Source: JBBDQZ01 sp040905705
GTDB taxonomy: Bacteria > Bacteroidota > Rhodothermia > Balneolales > Natronogracilivirgulaceae
NCBI GenBank assembly: GCA_040905705.1
Contig: JBBDQZ010000051.1
Span: forward strand, 1-64,000
DNA length: 64,000 bases
Direction: 5' to 3'
Of this stretch, positions 55,577 through 64,000 are shown piece by piece. The translations under genes and the position numbers were made by a program. Each line of letters opens with the position of its first letter. Position 1 is the first letter of the stretch. The notes beneath the pieces are model-generated. The model did no database searches. It saw only the letters and a list, made by a program, of their open reading frames with translations, and was not told where the DNA came from.

Positions 55577-56314
55577 CTGTCAAATCTGTCAAAAAATGCC
55601 GTAATCATAGGAGCCAGCTCGGGAATCGGAGCATCACTGGCCGTTGAGCTATCCTCAAGAGGTTATACACTTGGCCTGGCTGCGCGTCGGACGAACCTGA
55701 TGGTGAAGGAGATCCAACCCAAACTCATCCACCCGTCCCATATCGTTTACATGGATATCACCGATATCGAAGCGTCCATCACTACTCTTCGAACCCTCGT
55801 TGATCAAATGGGAGGGATCGATTTGATTGTGCTGAATGCAGGTATTTCCGGCGGAACATCCGGTGTTGAATGGGAAACAGCTAAAATGCTGATACAGGTT
55901 AATGTCATGGGGTTCGCTGCAATGCTTAACGAAGCATACCGTATCTTCCAAAAACAGGGATATGGACATATCGTTGGCATCTCCTCCATTGCATCACTGC
56001 TGCCTCATCCCAACGGTTCCCCTTACAATGCATCCAAGGCCTTTGTATCAAACTATCTGGACAGCATGCGTCTGAGAATCAAAAGACGCGGCGAAAACAT
56101 AATCGTGACCGACGTTCTTCCGGGATATGTTCTGACTCCGATGACTGAAGAGAACAAACGCATGTTCTGGGTTGCCGGTGTAGAAAAGGCAGCCAATCAG
56201 ATTGCCTGTGACATTGATCGCAAAAAATCGGTTAGTTATATCTCCCGCCGTTGGCGATTAGTCGCTTATTTACTTTCACTGATGCCGAGGAGGCTGTTGA
56301 ATCGTTTACTCTGA
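55577..56314 (+). CDS. short-chain dehydrogenase/reductase, unusual start
   Basis: About 245 residues from a CTG at 55577. The N-terminal NAD(P) motif AVIIGASSGIGAS is intact, as are LNAGISG, the catalytic Ser in GISSIASLL and YNASK. The first ATG in the frame (55700) would cut off the whole cofactor motif, so translation must begin earlier, yet no ATG, GTG or TTG exists between the previous in-frame stop (55541-55543) and the motif. CTG at 55577 or 55586 is the likely start. Substrate unknown. It follows the DUF6580 gene in the same frame. Confidence 0.83.
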   Translation: MSNLSKNAVIIGASSGIGASLAVELSSRGYTLGLAARRTNLMVKEIQPKLIHPSHIVYMDITDIEASITTLRTLVDQMGGIDLIVLNAGISGGTSGVEWETAKMLIQVNVMGFAAMLNEAYRIFQKQGYGHIVGISSIASLLPHPNGSPYNASKAFVSNYLDSMRLRIKRRGENIIVTDVLPGYVLTPMTEENKRMFWVAGVEKAANQIACDIDRKKSVSYISRRWRLVAYLLSLMPRRLLNRLL

Positions 56315-56379
56315 GAAAAATGTTGATGCACTTTCTCTGATTAACACAGAATGACCGTTTATTATCCGTCCGCTTTTCT

Positions 56380-56387
56380 TATTTTTG
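56380..56387 (+). promoter_or_regulatory. TAnnTTTG promoter-like box upstream of mgtE
   Basis: TATTTTTG matches the TAnnTTTG consensus and lies 78 bases before the mgtE ATG, within a 150-bp spacer after the SDR gene. No clear -33 box. Confidence 0.35.
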
Positions 56388-56464
56388 AACCTCCTATAAA
56401 AGCACCAGTAATAATTTGGGTGACAGCATCAGAGTTTCAGACCTTTTAACCATGAGATGAACGC

Positions 56465-57817
56465 ATGATCAACAAAGAGCTGATCAAACCTGAAATTTCA
56501 GAGTTGATTGATCAACAACAGTGGACTGATCTTCGGGAGTCTGTAGAGGACTGGCCGATCCCTGAAATTGCCGACTTGATGGAAAACCTGGATAAAAGAG
56601 ACCGGGTTGTCTTTTTCCGGGTACTACCGAGAGAACTGAGTGCAGCAACGTTTGCTCATTTTGAGCCTGAACAGCAAAATGATTTGTTGTTGGAAATGAC
56701 CGATGAGGAGACACGTCAGCTTCTGGCCAACCTGGCTCCTGATGACCGGACTGCACTGCTCGATGAACTACCGGGCCAGGTTACGCAGCAGCTTCTGAAT
56801 TTACTGAGTCCGCATGATCTCAAGGAAGCCCGGGTCCTGCTGGGATATCCTGAAGAAAGTGTAGGACGCTTGATGACACCGGACTATCTGGCAGTCAGGC
56901 CACACTGGTCCATTGGACAGGCGCTTGACCATATTCGAAAAATGGGCAGGCAAAGCGAGACTATCAACGTAATTTATGTTACCGATCCGGGCTGGAAACT
57001 ACTTGACGCACTCGACCTTCAGCTTTTTATCCTCTCCGATCCGGAGAAAAAAGTCGAGGAAATCATGGACAGTACTTTTATTTCTGTTTCTGCATTCGAT
57101 GACAGGGAAGAGGCTGTTCAGATCATTCAAAAGTATGACAAAACCGTTCTGCCTGTTGTTGACTCCGACGGTATTCTGCTGGGAATCGTCACAGTCGATG
57201 ACCTTTTGGACGTAGCTGAAGAAGAGGCAACGGAAGATTTTCACAAAGGTGCAGCGGTTGCCCCTTTGCGTACAAGTTACCGGGAAGCCAGCATCTGGTC
57301 ATTATTCAGCAAGCGTATATCCTGGTTGATGATTCTTGTTTTTGTAAACCTGATCTCCTCAGGAGTGATCGAAGCCTTTGAAGAGGTGTTGTCATCGGCC
57401 ATCGCCCTGGCATTTTTCATCCCGCTGCTGATAGACAGCGGGGGAAATGCAGGAGCCCAATCAGCCACTCTGATGGTTCGCGCCATCGCCACCGGTGATA
57501 TTCAGTTACGCCAATGGTTTCATACCATCGCCAAGGAAGTACTGGTCGGCATTGCGCTGGGAGTGGCAATGGGCTTTGCAAGCTGGGCTTTGGGCATCTA
57601 TCGTGGTGGCACCGAAATCGGACTGGTAGTCGGTTTGTCGATGATTCTGATTGTACTTGTAAGCAATATCATCGGAACGTTGCTACCCTTTTTACTAACC
57701 CGGGTGAATATCGACCCGGCTGTTGCCAGCAGTCCACTGATAACTACTATCGTAGATGCTTCCGGACTTCTCATCTATTTTACGATAGCCAGTATGATTA
57801 TTGGCATTACGATATAA
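56465..57817 (+). CDS. mgtE: magnesium transporter MgtE
   Basis: A homodimeric magnesium channel of the inner membrane, gated by cytosolic magnesium. 450 residues, standard length. An N-terminal superhelical domain (about 1-125), a CBS pair (about 130-255; RLMTPDYLAVRP, VVDSDGILLGIVTVDDLLD), the connecting plug helix and five membrane helices (from about 285). The pore signature is PLLIDSGGNAGAQSATLMVRAIATGDI. Its 3' end overlaps the sensor kinase gene on the other strand by 11 bp. Confidence 0.96.
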   Translation: MINKELIKPEISELIDQQQWTDLRESVEDWPIPEIADLMENLDKRDRVVFFRVLPRELSAATFAHFEPEQQNDLLLEMTDEETRQLLANLAPDDRTALLDELPGQVTQQLLNLLSPHDLKEARVLLGYPEESVGRLMTPDYLAVRPHWSIGQALDHIRKMGRQSETINVIYVTDPGWKLLDALDLQLFILSDPEKKVEEIMDSTFISVSAFDDREEAVQIIQKYDKTVLPVVDSDGILLGIVTVDDLLDVAEEEATEDFHKGAAVAPLRTSYREASIWSLFSKRISWLMILVFVNLISSGVIEAFEEVLSSAIALAFFIPLLIDSGGNAGAQSATLMVRAIATGDIQLRQWFHTIAKEVLVGIALGVAMGFASWALGIYRGGTEIGLVVGLSMILIVLVSNIIGTLLPFLLTRVNIDPAVASSPLITTIVDASGLLIYFTIASMIIGITI

Positions 57818-60629
57818 ATTTTTGAACCAATCGAAGCAACTCTTCTTTTCTGAATGGTTTCGACAAATAGGCGGAAAACCCTTGCTCAATGTAGTAATCA
57901 GCATCTCCGCTTAGTGCATGAGCCGTCAGTGTAATAACCGGCAGATCAGCAAAGATTTTATTGGATTGAATAGACTTCAATGTATCGACGCCGTCCATTC
58001 CCACACCCAGGCTTATATCCATGATCACCATATTAAACACATCATTTTTCAATTTATCAAGAGCTTTTTCACCTGAATCGACCACCTCAACGTCATATTT
58101 TTTCATCAAATAAAATTTGGTTATGGTGGCACTGTCAAAATCATCCTCAACAAGCAAGATTCGCGGCTTCAGTATCTTGTCCCTGAGCGCCTCCTTGTCT
58201 TGTGTACCGCTCCCAACTCTTGTCTCCTCAGTTGCTCTCCTCGGGAACCGGATGGTAAAAATTGAACCCACTCCTTTTTTACTATTAACCGTGATGGTTC
58301 CCCCCATCACATCCACCAGTTTTCGGGTGATAGACAGCCCAAGCCCGCTTCCTTCAAATTTTCGGGAAAGCCCGGTGCTCTCCTGCTGAAATTCATCAAA
58401 TATCTTGGGCAAAAAATCGGGAGAAATTCCGACACCCGTATCCTGTACATCTATTTGTACCCACTCCCCGGTCTTGTTTGTAACCCTGGAAATATGAACC
58501 GACACCTCTCCTTCATCGGTATATTTAAAAGCATTTGACAAAAGATTATACATAATGCGATTTAATATCTGGCGATCAATCTCGACATTGAGCTCTTTCA
58601 GATCCGTATGAATTTTGAAGTCCAGGCCTTTATAACGAGCCGAACGGGAATGTGCTTCCATAGCTCTGGATATTTCATCAATGATATTGACGTTTTCAAG
58701 CTGTGTTTCAATTTTTTCCGCTTCCAGTTTGGCAAGTTCAAGAATGGATTCGATCGTCTCCAGCAACCGCCTTCCACTAATATGAATACGCGTCGCCATC
58801 TCTTTCGATTCACCTTCGGGCAAGTCCGATTCAAGAATGCTGGCAAAACCCAGAATTCCGGTAAGTGGTGTACGCATTTCATGGCTCATATTGGCCAATA
58901 GAGCCGTTTTCAACCGGTTCATCTCTTCCGCAATATCCCTGGCATGGATGAGTTCTGTTTCGGAATGTTTGCGGTCGTTGATATCCCGTGTATTGGCCAC
59001 TACTCCTGCAACAGCCGGATTATTCAGCAGATTTGAACCTACCGATTCAAGATACAGCCAGTGTCCGTCCTTATGCTTAAATCTATACTCTACTGTCAGT
59101 TCAACAAATCCCTCTTCAACAATTTTTCGAAAAGACTCCCTGACTTTCTTCAGGTCATCCTTGTGGATGTAATGAAAAACATTTTCCCCCACCAATTCTT
59201 CCGGTTCGTACCCTAATAATCTCTTGACGGAAGTACTGGCATACGTAATAACGGCATCCGGATTCAACACAGTAATAATATCCGAACTGTTCTGAATCAA
59301 AGTGCGGAATCGGTTTTCATTATTCCGAGCCCTTTTTTCAATTTTTGAACGTATCACCGATGAAGAGATCAGCTCTGACATCATCAGAAGTGTGTGACTT
59401 TCGAAATTTCCTGCCTGACGCAAAGTGTGCATCCATGCAAGTTCGATATACCCGAGATAACCAGCCTCTTTTGAACGGAAGGGGAATGCGATCATAGATC
59501 GTACACCCTCTTTATGCAATCGATCTTTTTCGGGTTTCGCTTTGCCGGACATTTTGTTGATATCCTCAAATTGCAAAGGTTTTCCTTTCGTTACCTGTTT
59601 CATCCACCATTCACTAAAAACTTGTCCCTCTTCTCTCTTTCGGGAATGTGCTGAGTGCAGCTTCGGATGCAACCATTCAACGGTCTCTTCAGTTTTATCT
59701 TCTGTCGAATAAAGGCATAATACGGCCCTGTCGGCCAAACCTACTTTGGCCAGTAAACTCAGTACAACCTTCATATCAGGATGACTGTCTTTGATCAAAC
59801 GGTTTCGGATTTCATTACCGGCCTCTTCAACAGTGCGAAGCGTTTTTCTTGCTTCTTCTGCTTTACGTTCCCCGGATACATCACGGAGGGTCAATACAAT
59901 ACCGGATGGTTCATCCAAATCATTTAATATAACCGAATATGAACCGCTTACCGGTATCTCCACTCCATCGTTGCTGCGCAACAAGCTGCCTTCAGGGAAG
60001 AGTTTACTTTTACCGGCCGCCATGATTTCGGGATATGAATATGATGAAGGGTTAACGTTTTCACTATAAATAATTCTACATACCGTTTTAATGTTCTTAC
60101 CGAGTATTTCATCTAACGCGGTTTCCAAAAGTATTTCTGCTGACGGGTTGACATAAGTAATGAGCAAATCTGCATCGGTGGCAATAACGGCATCTTCAAT
60201 ACTTTTCAGGATTGTGGCTAACTCCCTCTCGCGTCGTTTTATTTCCTGCTGGGTTTGATGCTTATAGAGTACCATATCAATGGCCAACAGCATCTCGTTT
60301 TCGCCAAAAGGTTTGAGTAAATATCCGTAGGGCGCGGTCTCTTTGGCACGGTCAAATGTTTTTTTATCGGAATGAGCCGTTATATAGATAACCGGAATAT
60401 CCATCTGCCTGTTAAGTTCCTCGACCGCTTCAATTCCGTCAGCGTTTTCATCGAGTCTGATATCCATCAAGACAAGATTCGGTTTTTTCTCCAACGCTGT
60501 TTGAATTGCATTTTGCGCATCATGAACCGGGCCTATAACCGTGTAGCCGCAACGTTCAAGCCATCGGCACATGTTATGAGCTACCGTCATTTCATCTTCA
60601 ACGACCAATATTTTTTTTTGACCAGTCAT
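57807..60629 (-). CDS. hybrid sensor histidine kinase with two receiver domains
   Basis: A 940-residue cytosolic signalling protein. An N-terminal receiver (about 5-120; phospho-Asp56 in LMDIRLD, Lys in YLLKPF), a PAS domain (about 135-260), a GAF-like region (about 280-440), a second PAS/PAC (about 445-570; NSSDIITVLNPDAVITY), HisKA with the phospho-His in NMSHEMRTPLTGI, an HATPase domain (NLLSNAFKYT, DTGVGIS, GSGLGLSIT) and a C-terminal receiver (about 820-940; IMDISLGVGMDG, YLSKPF). No membrane helix is present. A kinase sandwiched by two receivers suggests it is both a response regulator and a relay node. No partner DNA-binding regulator lies nearby. Confidence 0.93.
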   Translation of the reverse strand: MTGQKKILVVEDEMTVAHNMCRWLERCGYTVIGPVHDAQNAIQTALEKKPNLVLMDIRLDENADGIEAVEELNRQMDIPVIYITAHSDKKTFDRAKETAPYGYLLKPFGENEMLLAIDMVLYKHQTQQEIKRRERELATILKSIEDAVIATDADLLITYVNPSAEILLETALDEILGKNIKTVCRIIYSENVNPSSYSYPEIMAAGKSKLFPEGSLLRSNDGVEIPVSGSYSVILNDLDEPSGIVLTLRDVSGERKAEEARKTLRTVEEAGNEIRNRLIKDSHPDMKVVLSLLAKVGLADRAVLCLYSTEDKTEETVEWLHPKLHSAHSRKREEGQVFSEWWMKQVTKGKPLQFEDINKMSGKAKPEKDRLHKEGVRSMIAFPFRSKEAGYLGYIELAWMHTLRQAGNFESHTLLMMSELISSSVIRSKIEKRARNNENRFRTLIQNSSDIITVLNPDAVITYASTSVKRLLGYEPEELVGENVFHYIHKDDLKKVRESFRKIVEEGFVELTVEYRFKHKDGHWLYLESVGSNLLNNPAVAGVVANTRDINDRKHSETELIHARDIAEEMNRLKTALLANMSHEMRTPLTGILGFASILESDLPEGESKEMATRIHISGRRLLETIESILELAKLEAEKIETQLENVNIIDEISRAMEAHSRSARYKGLDFKIHTDLKELNVEIDRQILNRIMYNLLSNAFKYTDEGEVSVHISRVTNKTGEWVQIDVQDTGVGISPDFLPKIFDEFQQESTGLSRKFEGSGLGLSITRKLVDVMGGTITVNSKKGVGSIFTIRFPRRATEETRVGSGTQDKEALRDKILKPRILLVEDDFDSATITKFYLMKKYDVEVVDSGEKALDKLKNDVFNMVIMDISLGVGMDGVDTLKSIQSNKIFADLPVITLTAHALSGDADYYIEQGFSAYLSKPFRKEELLRLVQKFIS

Positions 60630-60888
60630 TATTATTTCTGTATAAGCAAGTTTAACTCTGCAAATATTAATTCGTTTTCGGGTTGCAACAACTCACGCAA
60701 AAATAAATACACTCGAGATGTTGAAACGGGCCTCCCGCCTGTATCGGTGATAATAATAGGCAAATGGTTGTAAGTCAATGTGTCCCAAAATAAAAATACT
60801 ATCTACACCGGCCGTGCATGTATCATGGGTATGAGTATGTAATAGCTACGGGATCAAAACTTTGTTAACCGCATGTATAATAGCATTT

Positions 60889-61077
60889 TCAGCGATTAGC
60901 ACATTTTACTAATAATGAAATGTACGAACATATAATCCTTTTATTTCGTAATTCACACTGGTAAAATTGGCATTGACAGTTTTCCACCATCGTTTCAACT
61001 TCGGGATGGACACAATGCTTATTTCGAATGACGGTGCATTCACAGCACACCACTATGACTTCGATCCGGTTGGCCAT
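60889..61077 (-). CDS. possible cysteine-rich small protein (uncertain)
   Basis: A 62-codon frame inside the 536-bp spacer 60630-61165, which otherwise holds nothing recognisable. It has nine cysteines in the patterns CCEC, CQC and single Cys residues; about two would be expected by chance. No ribosome binding site is seen before its ATG and no family is recognised. It may be a real metal-binding peptide or only a by-product of base composition. Confidence 0.2.
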   Translation of the reverse strand: MANRIEVIVVCCECTVIRNKHCVHPEVETMVENCQCQFYQCELRNKRIICSYISLLVKCANR

Positions 61078-61165
61078 TCGAGAATAATAGTGAAGAGAAC
61101 CGGAATATTCGCTATTTTTTTTCAGGTGAGCCTAATGTAAATCCCGGATACAATTCAAGATATTT

Positions 61166-62167
61166 ATGTACAATATTGTTTTAATTAATGGAGACGGAAT
61201 CGGACCTGAAATCACAGAATCGGTTATCCGCATCACGGAAGCGGCCCAGGTTAATATTAACTGGATTTCGGCAACCGCAGGCCTGGAAGCTTATGAAAAA
61301 GGGGGTAACCCACTACCTGACAAAACCGTACAATTAATAGAGGAACACAAAATTGCTCTCAAAGGACCTCTTACTACCCCTGTTGGTAGTGGCTTTCGTT
61401 CCATCAATGTGGCACTGCGACAGAAATTTGATCTTTATTGTAACTTGAGGCCGGCCAAAACCCTGCCGGGTGTTATGACACGATACGACAAAATTGATCT
61501 TGTGACATTTCGTGAAAATACCCAGGGGATTTACATTGGTGAAGAACGATACCTAAACGATGACAAGACGGCAGCAGAAACCATTGCCGTAGTAACCCGA
61601 AAAGCCAGTGAACGCATTGTCCGTGTCGCTTTTGAATACGCAAGGAAACACGGACGAAAGAAGGTCTCCTTAATTCACAAAGCCAACATCTTAAAATTTA
61701 CATCGGGGCTTTTTTTGAACGTTGGCCGGGAAATCTCTGAGGAATACCCGGATATTGCATTTAATGATATGATCATTGATAATACGGCCATGCAAATGGT
61801 GATGCATCCGGAAAATTTTGATATCCTTGTAACCACCAACCTTTTCGGTGACATTCTTTCCGACCTTGCAGCCGGGCTGGTCGGTGGGCTCGGCGTCACA
61901 GGATCCGCCAATATGGGTGATCACTATGCTATTTTTGAAGCGGTACATGGATCAGCACCGGATATCGCCGGTCAGGGCAAAGCCAATCCCACTGCTTTAT
62001 TGTTGTCAGCCGTTATGATGATTGAACATATTGGGGAGTCGGAAAAAGCGGAAATCATCCAAAAGGCGATACACAAAACACTGCCGGACAAATCTGTTGC
62101 CACTCCCGACCTTGGCGGAAAGGGCAATACCAGAACATACACGGATGCGATTATTCGCAATCTCTAA
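61166..62167 (+). CDS. NAD-dependent isocitrate dehydrogenase-type enzyme
   Basis: A 333-residue member of the isocitrate/isopropylmalate dehydrogenase family. GDGIGPEI at the start, the substrate segments VGSGFRSINVALRQKFDLYCNLRPAKTLPG, the tyrosine region FRENTQGIYIGEE, the catalytic Lys in HKANILKFTSGLF, metal-binding Asp residues in GDILSDLAAGLVGG, and the cofactor loop HGSAPDIAGQGKANPTA. The compact length and RSINVALR with Ser fit NAD-type isocitrate dehydrogenase (TCA cycle) better than LeuB, which lacks this Ser. No leu genes are near. Homoisocitrate dehydrogenase cannot be fully excluded. Confidence 0.88.
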   Translation: MYNIVLINGDGIGPEITESVIRITEAAQVNINWISATAGLEAYEKGGNPLPDKTVQLIEEHKIALKGPLTTPVGSGFRSINVALRQKFDLYCNLRPAKTLPGVMTRYDKIDLVTFRENTQGIYIGEERYLNDDKTAAETIAVVTRKASERIVRVAFEYARKHGRKKVSLIHKANILKFTSGLFLNVGREISEEYPDIAFNDMIIDNTAMQMVMHPENFDILVTTNLFGDILSDLAAGLVGGLGVTGSANMGDHYAIFEAVHGSAPDIAGQGKANPTALLLSAVMMIEHIGESEKAEIIQKAIHKTLPDKSVATPDLGGKGNTRTYTDAIIRNL

Positions 62168-62280
62168 AAAACAGGCTTTTTCCATTCATATCACGCAATC
62201 ACCCCTTATTCATCAACCCATACGCCAGCAATGATTCAGTGCTGTAAAAAACTTATTTACACCCCGGTTGTCAGCGCTGT

Positions 62281-62766
62281 TTAAAGGGTATGAATTTGTG
62301 TTTCCCTTGTTTCGGTATTAAATTCTGCAACCGTTGCGTGGGTATTAAAGCCGTGCGCCGATCCGGGATTCAGCATTCGTGTTTTTCCAATCTGTTTGTT
62401 CACCACTTCATGGGTATGGCCGCTTATCACAAGGTCGTATGTACCACAGCGGACCAGTGCTTCGGTAATTGCTGTTTGTGTACCATGATACAGGGCAATA
62501 GAGCAATTATCGATGGTAGTTTCAAAAAACTCATTGTAAATAGCCAAACCATTTTCGTAAAATTGCTTTATTAACCGAAAATGATCCCCGTCATTGTTTC
62601 CAAATACGGCATCCACCTCATACCCCTTGAATAACGGAACAGTAAAAGGGCTGCAAAAATCACCTGCATGCAATATTTTTCGAATATCCTGCTTCCTGAA
62701 CAAGGATAACGCCTGAGTAATATGAGTCACATGATCATGTGTATCCGAAATGATTCCAATTTTCAT
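62281..62766 (-). CDS. YfcE/MJ0936-type metallophosphodiesterase
   Basis: A 161-residue calcineurin-like phosphoesterase from the ATG at 62766 (MKIGIISDTHDHV). All metal motifs are present: DTHDH, HAGDF, GNNDGD, YHGTQ, SGHTHE. Family members hydrolyse phosphodiesters with manganese; the natural substrate is unknown. A 19-codon upstream extension in the same frame is not conserved-looking and is not included. The gene is convergent with the isocitrate dehydrogenase gene. Confidence 0.9.
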   Translation of the reverse strand: MKIGIISDTHDHVTHITQALSLFRKQDIRKILHAGDFCSPFTVPLFKGYEVDAVFGNNDGDHFRLIKQFYENGLAIYNEFFETTIDNCSIALYHGTQTAITEALVRCGTYDLVISGHTHEVVNKQIGKTRMLNPGSAHGFNTHATVAEFNTETRETQIHTL

Positions 62767-62823
62767 CTGTTTAAATTTTTGATGTTGACGGTCATATGTA
62801 ATGTTATGACCATATTTAATCAT

Positions 62824-63199
62824 GCGCCTGTATCTGTATATCGAACATTTTCGTCATGGATGTTTCAGCTGTTATAACAGAAATTTAAGCTGAAATACAG
62901 AGAATGTCACTGAAACTGCTTACCGCATAACTTTGGAAAGATAAATCCGTTTCCATAGTATAAGACTAAATACATTCACCCGGACATGGAAACCAAAGCA
63001 CTTGAACAAAAATTTCAAGCCAGAAATATTCAAACCGACCTCTGCCAATTTCGTTATAAGAGGAATCTGTCCCTCCTGTGTTTAATGAACTTTGCATTGT
63101 TGTTGCATCTTCTATTTTGATAGTTTTTGGCAAGATGTAATGGGCAATAGATTGGAAATTGAATTTTAACCAGAAAAGTAAGGGAAGCATATACACCTC
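62824..63199. other. spacer without recognisable gene
   Basis: 376 bp of AT-rich sequence between the phosphodiesterase gene and the metal ATPase. A 44-codon frame starts at ATG 62986 and ends at 63120, with no recognised family. No tRNA, regulator gene or clear hairpin is visible. It probably contains the promoters of both flanking genes. Confidence 0.4.
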
Positions 63200-64000
63200 T
63201 TGATAAAAGAGCATCTTGCAAATAATCCCTCATGCTGCACTGATGACGCATCCTGTTGCGAACCACAACCGATTAACCGCAGCGGAAAAACGTCACGGAG
63301 TGGTCTTCGTAGTCACTGGAAGCCAATCGCCAGTCTGGTTTTGCTGTTGTCCGGAATGGGGCTCGATTATCTGTTTGCAAATCCATGGTTCGGAGAGTCT
63401 GTAAGACTTCTTTGGTATGGCATCGCCTATCTGCCGGTTGGATTACCGGTACTGAACCAGGCATGGGTCCATATCAGGAGAGGTGAATTTTTTACCGAGT
63501 TTTTTCTGATGGGCATCGCAACCATTGGCGCATTTGCGATCGGTGAGTATCCGGAAGGGGTCGCCGTTATGCTTTTTTATGCGGTCGGCGAGATATTTCA
63601 ACAAAACGCGGTTCACCGCGCCCGTGCACATATCAAAGCCCTGCTGGATGTGCGTTCAGAAACAGCTCATGTCAAAAAGGGAAGCGCTCTGGTAACGGTA
63701 CATCCGAAATCCGTGCAAAGGGGTGAAATTATCCAGGTGAAACCCGGCGAACGGGTCCCCCTGGACGGCAACCTGTTAACGAAACGTGCGGCATTTGATA
63801 CCTCAGCAATAACCGGGGAGAGCAAGCCGCGTCATTTTGGCACAAATGAAAAAGTACTTGCCGGGATGATCAACATGAACAGCGTCATTGAAGTTGAAGT
63901 CACTGCTTCCTATGAGAATAGTTCGATTTCAAGAATTCTGGAACTTGTACAAAACGCCGCTTCGCGCAAGGCAAAGACCGAACTTTTTATCCGATCTTTC
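63200..64000 (+). CDS. heavy-metal P1B-type ATPase, cut by the window end
   Basis: The first 267 residues of a metal-exporting P-type ATPase. The start is probably TTG 63200, giving a short N-terminus with two Cys pairs (CCTDDASCC) instead of an HMA domain. Hydrophobic helices follow, then EGVAVMLFYAVGEIFQQ, AVHRARAHIKALLDVR, the actuator segment KPGERVPLDG and the phosphatase loop TSAITGESKP. This arrangement matches ZntA/CadA-like zinc, cadmium and lead exporters. The CPC/DKTGT region lies past 64000. The reading frame contains no ATG or GTG before the first helix, so the TTG start is a judgement. Confidence 0.88.
   Translation, partial: MIKEHLANNPSCCTDDASCCEPQPINRSGKTSRSGLRSHWKPIASLVLLLSGMGLDYLFANPWFGESVRLLWYGIAYLPVGLPVLNQAWVHIRRGEFFTEFFLMGIATIGAFAIGEYPEGVAVMLFYAVGEIFQQNAVHRARAHIKALLDVRSETAHVKKGSALVTVHPKSVQRGEIIQVKPGERVPLDGNLLTKRAAFDTSAITGESKPRHFGTNEKVLAGMINMNSVIEVEVTASYENSSISRILELVQNAASRKAKTELFIRSF

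Noticed and set aside
62986..63120. A 44-codon frame before the metal ATPase
   Set aside because: No family, no ribosome binding site and no unusual composition; a chance frame is the simplest reading.
1..64000. CRISPR arrays, prophage, intact transposases or defence systems
   Set aside because: No regularly spaced repeats, no phage structural genes, no transposase motifs and no recognisable restriction, retron, CBASS or toxin-antitoxin genes were seen. The SF1 helicase at 40.4-42.4 kb has no nuclease or defence partner.

Overview
The window reads as a chromosomal segment of a free-living Gram-negative bacterium of the FCB group, most likely Balneolota/Rhodothermota or a close relative of Bacteroidota. 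Pointers are the type IX secretion (T9SS) sorting tails with a YPNPFNP signature (CotH protein at 15.3-18.1 kb), family content typical of these phyla (DUF4301, DUF4175, stand-alone MnmD, T9SS-type proteases), a tRNA gene without an encoded CCA end, and several TAnnTTTG promoter-like boxes. Most of the window is dense housekeeping sequence with little strand bias.

Layout. 0-10 kb: end of a tRNA-Glu gene, a glycosyltransferase/methyltransferase pair, a MerR regulator, an MBL hydrolase, a giant DUF4175 coiled-coil membrane protein facing a VWA membrane protein, and a glycerate 2-kinase. 10-21.5 kb: cysS-lgt, then hisA-hisF-hisIE, a CotH-type secreted protein, DUF4301, OsmC and rlmN. 21.5-25.7 kb (minus strand): cupin, signal peptidase I, a secreted unknown and lepA. 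25.9-35 kb (plus strand): hisG-hisD-hisC-hisB-hisH, purF, engB, serA. 35-46 kb: sppA-rdgB-pfkB, a Nudix remnant, mnmD, an SF1 helicase, gntR-mutS and a 3-methyladenine glycosylase. 47-54 kb: an accessory block of secreted proteins with frameshifts, repeats and strong base-composition mosaicism. 54-64 kb: two membrane or anchored unknowns, an SDR, mgtE, a hybrid sensor kinase, NAD-type isocitrate dehydrogenase, a YfcE-like phosphodiesterase and the start of a metal P-type ATPase cut by the window end.

How the genes fit together. The two his clusters encode every step from PRPP and ATP to histidine except histidinol-phosphatase: the HAD domain expected at the N-terminus of HisB is present only as a shortened remnant without its catalytic motifs. 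PurF follows the his genes, and hisF/hisH release AICAR into the purine pathway. Lgt, LepB and SppA handle lipoproteins and signal peptides. The 47-54 kb block encodes a subtilisin-like protease, two WD40-like (PD40) lipoproteins, a DUF4168 protein and a decayed fragment, so it looks like a cell-surface module in evolutionary flux.

Most unusual points: the degenerate HisB HAD domain; an SppA carrying about 290 extra beta-rich residues; PD40 and S8 genes with blocks of very different GC content; frameshifts that cut the S8 protease from its sorting tail; a 110-bp hairpin repeat present twice; and an SDR gene with no ordinary start codon that sits in frame behind the stop codon of its neighbour. 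No CRISPR array, intact insertion sequence, prophage or recognisable defence system was seen.
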